64,000 bases of DNA. Source: Seriola aureovittata. Its lineage: Eukaryota; Chordata; Actinopteri; Carangiformes; Carangidae. The DNA is taken from the NCBI RefSeq assembly GCF_021018895.1, contig NC_079380.1, positions 11,598,236 through 11,662,235 on the forward strand. Reading direction: 5' to 3'. The position numbers and the translations under genes are program-made. The notes beneath the pieces are model-generated. The model was not told where the DNA came from. It saw only the letters and a program-made list of their open reading frames with translations, and made no database searches. Positions 12,405-23,728 of this stretch are shown here, piece after piece; position 1 is the first letter of the stretch; each line of letters begins with the position of its first letter.

Positions 12405-14594
12405 GGCAAAGAAAATGCTCTTTTTATTAATTATATTGAATGAAAAATAAATAATAGATTAGTACATCAATATAGACAAAAATATCTGATGGTAACTATC
12501 TATAGTGGAGAGCATAAATACAGTGATATTTGACAGAAGGGTTTAGGGAGGAATACTTTAATTGTTAAAATGTCTTTAATAATTAAAACATACAGGATAT
12601 AATCAATGAGATATTTGCCGTTTGGTTTGCCAGTTTCTTTAATGTGGAAATGCAAATCATCACAGCATAGGAAAGATCTATTAAAAGTTTTCATCCCATT
12701 ATCAATTCATAAAAGCTTTGTTGTGAAAAATCATAACATCCTGAATCACACCCTGAAGAATTTCAAAACTACATAAACGAGAAGTAAAACAAAAATAATG
12801 CTTACACCTTTTTCCCTTAAAAAGGAAAACATTTTAAGAAAAAAAAACAATTATCCTTTTTTAAAACAAAAAAGTTAAACATTACAGAGATTACACATCT
12901 CTACATTCATGTTAAACCACATGTTTGTGTTAGAAACTTAAAACTCCAGCAGGAGCACGATGAGGCAAGTAATGACCGTCATGAAGTTTGTTTCGTCTCT
13001 TCTGACAATCACATCAACACCAAAAATACTTAAAATGTGCAAATGAACCAACTGGTTTACTAACTTCCATCGTCACGACAGTCAAAGCTACACAGGGCTG
13101 AAAGAGACACAGAGTTCAATACTGAACTGTGAAACTAAATATTTCCAGACACTGTACATCTTGGAGCAAATGCTGTCAGGTATGAGCTATAAGAGAAGGT
13201 ATGATATAAGACAGAATAATCAAACAAAAATATATTCAGGCCTTTAAGTCAGGGGCTTAAACTTATTTTCACATCTCAATCTCTGAAAGAGTGATCCTGG
13301 TACCATATTAATGCACCAGGGTTATACCCTGTTATGTGTGAAAGAAAAAACAAACAAAAAAAACAAACCTCACTGACAAAGTAATAACATATGACGAGGA
13401 ACTGAACTATCATATACGCTGTGCATCTTCAGGGGGTACGATTCAAAGGATAAGATTTTGGTAATTTGTTGGTCGCACATGACAGGACACACACATGCTC
13501 TCGATAGACTTTTAGACACACATACATATATTATAATTACATAGGGGACTATTATTTGGCACAAAAGTCAAATATTTTACATAATAAAGTGATGTACTAC
13601 AAGAGATAGTAAAAGTAAACATTTTGCAAGATGTGCCATCTTAAACACCAGGGATGCACCAATCTGATTTTTCTCTCCTTTTTGATCCATTAACTCAGAT
13701 ATCTGCTGACAGAGTACCGATCTGATATAAGTGCTCCCTGTTTTCTAAATTTAAAATCTCTATAATGCTATATCACTGTGTGGAACTCAGTGGAGATGAA
13801 GATTTCCACAGTTAGGTGTAGCCCTACAAATAGTGTAACCAAAGACTGAATTTTATTATGACGCTGACAAAGAAACTGTAACTGTCACATCTGGCTAATG
13901 CTGATCCACTTAATATATTTAGTATTAGTGCTGATGCTAATGGTCAAATCAGTGCATCCGTATGTAAAACACTAATGTTTTCACTTCTCAGGATCCACAC
14001 AGTATTTAAGTGTCAGTTTTATCTAACAGCAACCAAAGTCGTATCCTGTTGATTAATGTAGTTATAGCTACATTCAAGCATGCGTGAGTGCACCTGAGGT
14101 ATAGTAAATTAGCTGGCTCTGTGCTCTGTCAAAGCACTCCCAAAAACCGCTGCAGTGAAACCAAATCCTCTGTTACTGAACTAAATTTTCAAGTGGTACA
14201 ATTCATTTAAGTCTTAAAAAACCATCTTGGTTTCTCGTTTTTGCAGCCAAACCATAACCTATCACTTGACACATTGCATGAATACCTATATACACACCAT
14301 ATACCTCCTACTGTTTACTTAATGACTTGAATCTGACATTGTGGCAGGCTGTTACTTAACACTGTTACTCAACCTCAGCTGAATGCACACACACAAAGCG
14401 AAAAGTCAACTGTCCTGTCAGTTTCCAGGCCTTAAGACACTCATTAAACTGACTGGATACTGGGTTAAGAAGAGACACAACCAAATCTGCCCTCTGCATC
14501 AATTGTCCAGGCCGAAATGTGATGATACACTGGAGAGTGTCACTGGAAATGTTAACTTGCTATATTTTTATTATATTTTTGTCATTGTTTCAAG
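12405..14594 (-). other. dnajb1: Probable dnajb1 3' untranslated region
   Basis: About 2.2 kb of AT-rich non-coding sequence follows the dnajb1 stop. A minus-strand AATAAA (tttatt on the plus strand) lies at 12423-12428 and would end the transcript near 12405. A MITE-like repeat interrupts the region, so the transcript may end earlier. Confidence 0.4.
13651..13962. repeat. Short inverted-repeat element (MITE-like)
   Basis: The left end reads ggatgcaccaatctga and the right end, in reverse, reads ggatgcactgattgac-like (tcagtgcatcc at 13951). That gives imperfect terminal inverted repeats around about 310 bp of non-coding DNA. The ggatgcaccgat terminus is familiar from hAT-type MITEs of fish. 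Confidence 0.55.
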
Positions 14595-17173
14595 TCATGG
14601 TGGAAGTATCTGCTTAAGTGCATCACGTGTGCTTTGGCCTAGTTTGTCAGGGAATTTAACGGTGAAGTCTAAGATCATGTCACCCCTCTTCTCAGGGCAC
14701 TTGGAAAGCGGCAGCCCCTCTCCAACAATGCGCTTTTTCATTCCAGGTTTGACAACGTCTCTGGAAGTCACAGTGATGGTCCGGCCGTCCAGTGTCGGGG
14801 CGTTGACGGTGCATCCACACAACGCCTGGAGATAGAGAGAGAATGGGAAACGAGGTAATTAGACAAAGAGATAAAACCTCCAATGTTTGTTTAAATTTTA
14901 AGTATCTTTAGTCAAAATGCTACTGGAACAGGTAATATTTTTTGTCTTTTTCCCTGTGCATGAAAAGGAAAAATGTATGTCTGTTCTGATATCCTCATTT
15001 ACTTACTTCTCTGAGTGATATTTTTGCAGGGTAAATTATATCTGAGCCTTCTCTTCTGAACACCGGGTGGGGTTTATCTTTGACCACAAACACCACATCT
15101 GCAGGAATGTTGGTGGGAGTTTCATCTCCCTCCCTAGGAAAGGTGATTTTTGTCCCCTCCTTCCAGCCACGTTTGATGTCGACTGTTAAAATCTTGTCCT
15201 CGTTACGTATGGTGCAGCCGTCCGGGTTGAGTCTCTTGCGAGAAATCTTCATCTTTTTGGTGCAGCCTGAGAAAACCTCTTCGAGGCTCACCTTCAGCTC
15301 ATGCACCACGGGCGGGTCCTTCTTCTTCTCGTGTGCTCTGTGAGGGCCTCCTGGGTGGGATTTAAACGACCTGTGGAACCCACCCATGCCACCCATGCCA
15401 CCCATGCCACCCATTCCTCCCATGCCAAATGCTGAGAAGGGGTCCTGGATGTCCATGTCATCATCCCCATTCTGTGAGAAGAAATGATCGAACGGGCTCC
15501 GGCCTCCGAAGAACTCAGCAAAGATCGCATGTGGGTCTCCATGGAAGGTGTAGTTGTAGCTTGGACCACTGTGTCCTCCACCTCCACCACCAGCCGAACC
15601 CTTTAATCCTGAGGAGGAAAAGACAAGGAGAAACATCGAAGATCTGGGACTGCACGCTTTTGACAATAACTATTGAGTGATTATTTATTGCCAAATAAGT
15701 AAAAAAAAAATGCAATTTAGAACACACACTAATATCTGTGTGAAAATTGTTTAATAACCAAATTGAAGGGATGTAGGGCTGCAATTACTTATTATTTACA
15801 TTACATTGATATATCGGCAGATTATTTTCTTGATAAACTGATTAATCATTTAGTGTATATGGGGTCAAAAAACAAAAAACATCCTGAAGAAAAAAACGGT
15901 TGTGACCATTGAGACCAAAAATTTCAAAAACAGCTGATCCTCACATGATTAAAAGACTAATTGTTTCAGCATTAAAGGAATGCTTATCAACATATTTCAT
16001 ATCCTTGAGATAAAAACTTATGTCAGCCAACAAATGGTTTTCTGATTCTTTAGACTTTTGAATATCAATACAGACACCAGTTTTAAAAATCCATTATTAG
16101 TTGAGCTCAAGTTGTAAATAAATAAAGGCCTCTGTGTAAGTACCAAAAGCTTTTACATATAAACCAGTCATACTTGGCTCGACACAGTATTGAAATAATG
16201 GGTGGGCACTTAGGGGTGAATAGTGCTCCAACAATCATCTGTCAATCAATCTGTTGATCAGTTATTCATTTAACAGCAATTCAATTAATTACTTGACTTA
16301 CTTTAATTACATCAGTTTTTATCATTAATTAAGAAATGATAGCGAAAATATTACTGTTTTCAAGTTAGAACTAACAAATGCTAATATTAACATGCTTACC
16401 TATATTTACTTTTACCAGCAAATTATTAACCCCTACAGAATTTAAAAGTGTAAACTGATAATGAAAATATTAATTGGTTGAAAGACTAGAAATGACCATC
16501 CTGCAAGGAATAGAAGTTCAAAAAGAATTTAGTTCCGGTTTTGTTTTTTGCCTTTTTTTGCTTTTAAACGCCCAAAAGTCGTCAAATCTGTGTCTGTGTC
16601 TCTGCCACAGCCTGAGGTCACAAATCTGTTCACTTTTGAACGGGTTAAACCGGAATCATCACTCCAGTGACAGACTGAAACGTCAGGCAAGAACTCGTTG
16701 TTTCCAGTAAATTCTCCAGCTACTCCTATTGTACACACACGCCCCTTTGCATTGTCTGGCTGCTGGTGCAGAAAGATACCAGACACAGCAATGACCGATT
16801 GGGAGGATGCACCAGTTTATCAGCTAGATGCAACACAATCAGAAAGTTAAAAGTGCCAATAGAGGTTTGTTGAATATTACACTAAACACTAGGAGTTGTG
16901 TGAAAAGTAATGGCACAAACTACTAAACAATGTGCAAGTTGTGAGGAGAGGAGTTCAGTTACCTTCTTCTCCAAAGCGATCATAAATGTCCTTTTTCTTG
17001 GCATCACTGAGGACATCATAGGCTTCAGCAATCTCCTTGAATTTATCTTCTGCTCCGGGAGACTTGTTCTTGTCAGGATGGCAGCGCAGGGCCTGTTTTC
17101 TGTACGCCTTTTTTATCTCATCTTCGGACGCACCTTTGGCTATTCCTAGCACTTTGTAGTAATCTTTACCCAT
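14595..17173 (-). CDS. dnajb1: DNAJB1 (Hsp40) co-chaperone
   Basis: Three coding exons from the 5' end: 16963-17173, 15007-15608 and 14595-14825. They total 1044 nt, 347 residues; human DNAJB1 is 340 with the same three-exon layout. The N-terminal J domain starts [20 protein letters not shown] and contains the HPD motif (RCHPDKN), which stimulates Hsp70 ATPase. A Gly-rich linker ([11 protein letters not shown]) and the [17 protein letters not shown] segment follow. An unusual run of five Gly-Met-Gly units sits at about residues 152-166. Two substrate-binding beta domains follow ([40 protein letters not shown]) and a C-terminal dimerisation tail. Family knowledge: cytosolic and nuclear type II J-protein that hands unfolded clients to Hsp70/Hsc70 and disaggregates proteins with Hsp110. 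A heat-shock element lies about 330 bp upstream of the ATG. Teleosts have two dnajb1 copies, and I do not decide between a and b. Confidence 0.97.
15386..15425 (-). repeat. dnajb1: Gly-Met-Gly coding minisatellite in dnajb1
   Basis: A 9-bp unit (ccacccatg on the plus strand) is repeated about five times in the linker exon, giving consecutive Gly-Met-Gly triplets. The human protein has only a short GMGG here, so the tract is expanded. Confidence 0.85.
15775..15970. repeat. Dispersed fish repeat in dnajb1 intron 1
   Basis: Starts agggctgcaattacttatta and continues with gattattttcttgataaactgatta, a diverged copy of the common vertebrate 'agggctgcaactaacgatta' repeat. A related, more decayed stretch is at 16220-16310. 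Confidence 0.6.
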
Positions 17174-17379
17174 TACAATGACCAGTCACTTCTTCTTCCA
17201 CGTCATAAAAACATTATCAACGCAGTTGCTTCAATTTCTGCTCAGTTCCAGCGACACAACCAGCGTGTCCTGTGTGTGCGGGACAGGTTAAACACAGGCT
17301 CCACAGCTGTCACTGCTGCAGCTTGTGGCTAGCTAGCGGTCACGGTTAGCTTTCCTCACTTGTCAGTCACAGTAGACAA

Positions 17380-17515
17380 CTTATAACCCTGCGCCGCGCC
17401 CAGAAAAAAATGTCACTTAACTTGAACTACACAACCACATATAAAGTGTTCGTACAGGTGTGTCCGAGCTGCTACCGCCGAGCTGGAAACCGAGCGAGGA
17501 AACTTCTGGAAGAAG
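17380..17515 (-). promoter_or_regulatory. dnajb1: dnajb1 promoter with heat-shock element
   Basis: At 17499-17511 the sequence gaaacttctggaa is a perfect three-unit heat-shock element (GAA, two bases, TTC, two bases, GAA), the binding site of an HSF trimer. TATA-like sequences on the minus strand lie at about 17381-17386 (ttataa) and 17442-17449 (tttatatg), both between the element and the ATG at 17173. The arrangement fits a heat-inducible Hsp40 promoter. Confidence 0.75.
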
Positions 17516-17599
17516 CTGGTGCTGATGTGTGTCATCACTACCGAGCCGAGAGGACTCACTCCCAGCAACTTCCGGCTTCGCTTGAGCCACACTAGACCT

Positions 17600-19370
17600 C
17601 GAGAAGTGGTCAGGTTTGTCTTTAAACCAAAATCTTAAAATGAATTTACTTAACAGAGGCTTTTCCGAATGAAAGCACCTTAGTTTGGTTGTCTAGATTA
17701 AATTAACTGCAATGTGCATCAACTATTGACCCTTCTAGTCATTTTTGATATGAGTACGCAGGCGCAAGTGCTTCAGCTCTTCCAGCTTTCACTGCTTTTA
17801 CTGTCAATGCGGCCAGAACTTGCTCATTTCACACTGTGGGCTGAAATCAGTAATAAAATGCACTTGCTACTTTATAGTGTCCATAGGTCTGGAATAGAAA
17901 TGTCAGTTATGTTTGGCAACAGATTTTATTGAATTACAATTTCTTCCTTTAAACATGAAATTTCTAGCATAGCAATCCATCTGAAGGTCAATGATAGACT
18001 CACCACAACTAAATGAACAAACAAAAATAACAGTCTCACAACTTTGTCTCCATTTTTCCTGTAATTAATACCAAACCACATTGTGCTTTTCAGGACATAC
18101 TTAAAAAATGACGAAATAGTTGACCTATGAAATAAAATATTTTAGTATATTTTTATATGGCATTGTATATTTGTAAGATAATATGAATAAAATCAGAATC
18201 AGCATCAACGTATTGGCCAAGTTACAAGTTTATTAGGTACAACCAGCTAAAACTAATGTAGTCTAATACAACAACCTGCAATAAAATCTACCATAGTGGA
18301 GGTCCTAATGTCATTCAGTCTACCTTCAGTCTACAAAATATTAGAAACACCTGTCAGTATAACACAACAGCACCACAGACCTCTGTCTCCAAAATAACCC
18401 CAAAGCTGAAAAACAGCTTCAACAAAAACCAAAAATGATACCCTTCATGAAGGTAGGATTTATTGCATGGCTGCTGGATTAAACTGCATTAGTCTCAGTT
18501 GATGTACTTAATAAACTGTAGGCTGTTGACACACACAAGGTATACATTTGCACAGTGACTAGAACAAGACAACAAAGCCAAACAAACATGAGCAAACATA
18601 AACACACAGCTAATATGTACAGGCATTTATTGTTATTATAGATGGGCTGCACTGAGGCCTCACATGGCTAAAGTTAGTGTTCATGGGTGTGTTGGTGTGT
18701 GGAGAGAAACTCTCCTTGTGCCTGGTTGTAAAGTGCTCTGTAGTGCCCACTGGAGGTGACAAGTTGAAATAAGTTATATCCAGAGTGTGAGTTGTCTGCA
18801 ATGATTTACCCAGCCTGTTTCCTGACTCAGGAGGTCCACAAGTGCTGGAGGGTGGGCAGGTTGACATCAGTAATCGTGTTCTTAATCAGAACTACAGACT
18901 CCAGAGTGTTCCCAACATTAATTCAAAAGCTCTGTGACACGGTTTCACCAAAAAAATGAACAAAAAGTCTCACGTATGTGATATATTTTATAGAAGAGAG
19001 GGTAAAACAGAGTTTCATGAATGAAAATTTACAATAAATGATTAGAAATTATTTAAATTTGTTTTTATACTTAAAACTTATTTTCTATGTTTATATATAA
19101 AGTAATACATTTATGAACAACCATCCAAAATTTATTTTATTGGCCTGAATTTAACCCTTCTTTTAATGTCAAGCTTTTAAGTACATCAGGAATGACAGGG
19201 CATTTTAAAGTATCACCACATACATTTCTACTGGAGAGTAAAGGGGACTCTGACCGCAGCACTCTGAGGATCACTGATCCCATTGAGCTCCATGTTGTAG
19301 CCTCATATCAGATCTAACTGTTACGACCTTTGAAAGTTGAACTTCAGTATGTGTTTGAGATTTTTGTTCA
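17600..19370. other. Intergenic between dnajb1 and tecr
   Basis: The dnajb1 and tecr genes are divergently transcribed from here. No gene is seen. A fish interspersed repeat with the phrases agtttattaggtacaa, gctaaaactaatg and aacaacctgcaataaa occupies about 18210-18500. Confidence 0.55.
18210..18500. repeat. Dispersed teleost repeat ('tttattaggtaca' family)
   Basis: Contains tttattaggtaca, agctaaaactaatg and tctaatacaacaacctgcaataaa, phrases shared by a family common in percomorph genomes. A shorter relative, reading caccta-ataaactgg, is at 40790-40820. Confidence 0.55.
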
Positions 19371-19506
19371 CATTCATGTTAGTGTCTCTGATAATCAATA
19401 TGAGGAGGATTAGTGTTCGCAGAGGGATTTTTGTAACACAAGAGTAAAAAATGATCTTGGAATGCAAACAGTGATACCGCTGCTTGCTGCTGGCTTGGGC
19501 TACTGG

Positions 19507-19516
19507 TTATAAATAG
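19507..19516 (+). promoter_or_regulatory. MEF2-type site upstream of tecr
   Basis: ttataaatag fits the MEF2 consensus YTAWWWWTAR exactly. It lies about 1.25 kb upstream of the tecr start codon. Alone it is weak evidence, but two more exact matches lie in the adjacent tandem duplication. Confidence 0.35.
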
Positions 19517-19796
19517 ACCACAGAATATAGATATGCAGTTGGCTTTGTACAATGATTGAGTTGACCCCGTGCGATGAAAGGCATCTCTGATCTTCTCCCA
19601 ATCAGCCTGTTCTACACCCTCCTCCTCCCACCACAAACCTCCCTGAAGTATTTTGGAAATGATGTTGCTCATTCAGCGCACAAACCTTGAACCACCACAC
19701 AGGCACTGAAATAAACATGTTTGTCTTTGTTCTGGAGGTCAGGAAGAGAAAAGAATACCAGCCTCACAGGTGGTCTGGCAGGAGGGAGGGTGGTGG

Positions 19797-20406
19797 TGGT
19801 GGGGGGTGGAGGGGGTGTTGGCATGTGGAGGTCTTTCATCCCGTCGATCAGGCTTTTAATGGAGCCCGTCACTGCGTAACCAAGCGAGGAGCAGAGCAGA
19901 CAAGAGATGTGTCTTATAGGTCTAATGAGAGCACACTGGCATCTGACACTGGGTAGGGCCGTATGTGGCTTCCCAAGGTTACCAAGCCGCTGCAGAGCAA
20001 ATCAGGCAACTTATATTTAGCCTTGCAAATGGCGCGCTATGGATTATGTCTTAGGGCTCTCCAGTTTCGTCTTCGGTGCGTTTTGTTGCATGAAGGGGTG
20101 GTGGTGGGGGGTGGAGGGGGTGTTGGCATGTGGAGGTCTTTCATCCCGTCGATCAGGCTTTTAATGGAGCCCGTCACTGCGTAACCAAGCGAGGAGCAGA
20201 GCAGACAAGAGATGTGTCTTATAGGTCTAATGAGAGCACACTGGCATCTGACACTGGGTAGGGCCGTATGTGGCTTCCCAAGGTTACCAAGCCGCTGCAG
20301 AGCAAATCAGGCAACTTATATTTAGCCTTGCAAATGGCGCGCTATGGATTATGTCTTAGGGCTCTCCAGTTTCGTCTTCGGTGCGTTTTGTTGCATGAAG
20401 GGGTGG
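19797..20406. repeat. 305-bp perfect tandem duplication upstream of tecr
   Basis: Two head-to-tail copies (about 19797-20101 and 20102-20406) look identical by eye over nearly the whole unit. For example atgtggcttcccaaggttac occurs at 19963 and again at 20268. Each copy ends in a G-rich tract (ggtggtggggggtgg) where the duplication probably joined. Each copy carries a perfect MEF2-type site (ttatatttag at 20011 and 20316). The second copy ends about 350 bp before the tecr ATG, so the duplication is in the proximal promoter or 5' untranslated region. Confidence 0.9.
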
Positions 20407-20757
20407 TGGGTGGGGGGTTGTGGATCATGAAGAGGCTGCTATTCAGGTGAGGAGCAGGTTCACTTCATGTTCCAGCTCTCCTGCTGCTCCTCCTCACTGT
20501 CACTTTCCAACACTCTCTCTAACGTACATACACTCCATCTGGGGGGGGAAAAAAGTGTTTATGATCTCACATATTTCCGTCACTCTTCCTCTGGAGCTGA
20601 AGGGCTATTCCGAGAGTCCAAAAGACACCAAAGAAGACACACTTCAGCTGGACAGGCAGTTCTGTTGAGGGAAGAGCAGGGAGCTGCTGCATTTCACCAG
20701 TGGAGGCCACCACAGATTATTTCAACAGGCTACTGAGGGTTGGGATCAAACGTTATC

Positions 20758-23685
20758 ATGGATGTTCTCGCCTTAGAGGCAAAGACTGTGACTGGAACAG
20801 AAACCGAGAAGAAATCTACCCCAAGGCCAAAACCGAAACCTCCCAAAAAGGCCAAAAGGACAGTTTACTTTGAGGTGGAGATCTTGGACAAAAAGACCAA
20901 GGAGAAACTCTTGCTGCTGGATAAGGTGAGTGTCCGCATGATCAAGGGTTTCTGATTACACTCACCTTTTATATTGACCATAACGATTTTAGGAGACTAA
21001 TAATACCCTGTGATTATAGATGTTTAAGTCTTGTACAAAAGTCACCAAAAGCTGCTTGAGAACTAAGATTTTATGATAAACGACTACATTTCATCACCTC
21101 GCAGTTACATGATTTAAAACAGCTTACGTCTGTTCTAAAAGTAGCACGAGCAAAGACTGTGATTGCTTTGCAGTGAAGTCAGAGGAAACGTGTTTGTTTT
21201 AGCTCAAGAAGCACAGAGTCATCACTATCAGCAGACGGGGTAATTTTACAGATAATCATCTACTTCACGCGCGGCCTGGTCAAGTGCAGCCATTATCAGT
21301 TACGTTTCTATTGAGCGAGGGTTGCAGTTAGGAGGTGAGAATTCCCTCTTCATCTGACTGGAATTTTCTGTTCCAGCTACAGTACGTGCCATGTGCTGCA
21401 CCAGGGCCAACAGGCGAGCGAGCGGGCAGACACACACACATATGATTAGCAGCTTGTGCAAATGTGCAGAGTCGTGTCAAAAACAAGAGGGATCGCATTG
21501 CAGATGAAAAAGCTTCAATGCAAGTCTGACAAATTCCAAAACAAATGAAAACTTCTGCAAGAAAGTAAAACTGGTGACTTCTGCTCTTGTATATCTAGTC
21601 GTAAATTGACTTGTAAATGTCAGTATGGCGTACTACTGTTGCTGATACCATCTTGAGTATGGCTTATTTTTACATTTTGATTTCAGGTGGAGCCAACTGC
21701 CACTATTTTGGATATTAAAGCTTTGTTTCATAAATCATGTGAGTAAATTTAAGAAATGAAGACATTTTCATTTACAGTGAAAGCCAAACAAAACAAACAA
21801 AAGCCATGAGTGAAGTCCCTTTTCCATTTCGACAGATCCAAAGTGGTATCCAGCCAGACAATCCCTGCGCTTGGATCCCAGTATGTGTGCTTTTCTCCAT
21901 AAATTCTGCAACTCTGTTGAACGATAAGTGTGGTTGTGAATTTATGTGATGCTGTCTGGTCTCTTCTGTCATGTTTCTCAGAGGCCAAGTGTCTCAGGGA
22001 TGAGGACATCCTCCAGACACTTCCTGTGGGAACCACAGCCAGCTTCTACTTCACTGACCTGGGACCCCAGCTCACATGGGGAACTGTGAGTGCAATGTAT
22101 ATTAGAACTGTACAGCGGTGTTGCATGTGTTAGTCGATGCTTTACATTGCTGTGAGCTATTATCAAAGCATACTATGTGTTTTTGATTTATTCACACCTT
22201 CCTTAGGTATCTGGTAATAAACGTCCACCGGGCCTTGCCAAGATTTGAGTGTGTCTTAATTCAGTTTTGAGTGTGTGTGTTTTGATCTGTTGAACGTTCA
22301 AGATCTGATTCTCTGAACATCAACGTTTATATTGCATGAAACTGCGTGATTACCCATGGTCCTTTTTTGCATGTTTTTTTTTTTCTGGGTATGATTTAGC
22401 TAGCCTACAACAAACTAGTTCAAGAATTCAGTGTTTGTTTTTATCAGATCACTGGCAGGGAAAGAGGATTGCTTTTCAAAACGGTCTGCAGAGTGTGATT
22501 TGCAGTCAGAGGATTAAAAGCATGCAAAACCACTGGTATGGTCTTTGAGTTCTGATCCAAGTACATGTGCTTGTATTTTAAATATAAACACACGCTCTCA
22601 CACCCACTCAATAACTCTTGAATATAAATGTCAATGCACAGTGACAGATAGAGGTGATTTGCTGTGGTTCGTTTTTCTCTCACCTCCCGCTCGGCCTGTC
22701 CTCTGTCCCAGGATATATAATCTCATGGCCCCATTTCTCCCCAAGGTGTTTATCCCCATGACCTCTCATTTGCCTTTCACTGCACCTCTTTACTCAACCT
22801 TGCCCACCCACTCTCTACATACCCTGTCCTTACCAACCCTGACACAACCCCCAGCGCCCTGCCAGGCTTTATGCCAGTGTGGGCGGAGGGGCATGAAAGC
22901 GCCACAGCTGAGATCACCAGTAGCTATTGGTCAGGCATGTTGAGCCTAGCTCTCTGCTCACGGTGCTGATTCAGGGATCGATTTCACTGTCAGCTGTGCT
23001 GCTTCGCTTGATTGTATCATTTGTGAAAAGCTGTTTTTACAAGCTGTCTTAGTGTCTCATTTGCCCCATGGGCACATGTTGAATATTATTATTGCTGTAG
23101 TGAATGGTTGTCAGTCCTGAGGAGAAGTAGATAGACTTGTTTTTGCTTCAAGATACTTGTGTCAATTGCATGTTCTCCCTTTGGCGGGGGGGTTTAGACC
23201 AGGAAGTGCTGGTTTAACTGGTTTAGTGCTGGTGGGAGAAATGATTATAATTTTAGTGGTTAGAGCGACGTTTTGCACTTCTCATGAATCTAGTTGCAAA
23301 TCAAGAAAAAACTAAATTAAAAACACTTGTGTTTTCGCTACTCACTCCAGGTGTTCCTGACGGAGTGTGCAGGTCCACTGATCATCTACTTAATGTTCTA
23401 CTTCCGCCTCCCCTTCATCTACTCCCCGAAATATGACTTCACCAGCAGCAAGCAGTGGATCGTACAGTGAGTGTCAGCTTGCTTATGTTTTCAGGGATCT
23501 GTTGTTGCGATGTTGCTGCTGTGTATCACACAATCCCAGGCTTTGCACAAATGCCCCCTCAACATGACAAACGGTTGTGCAGCTTATTGGTGTGTTGACA
23601 CTGAGTCAGGGCCAAGTGTAATGGACTGCAGCGGGGCAATGTATGAATCATAGCTAAATATGTAAGTGCACGTGTGTGTGTGTGT

Positions 23686-23728
<43 letters not shown>

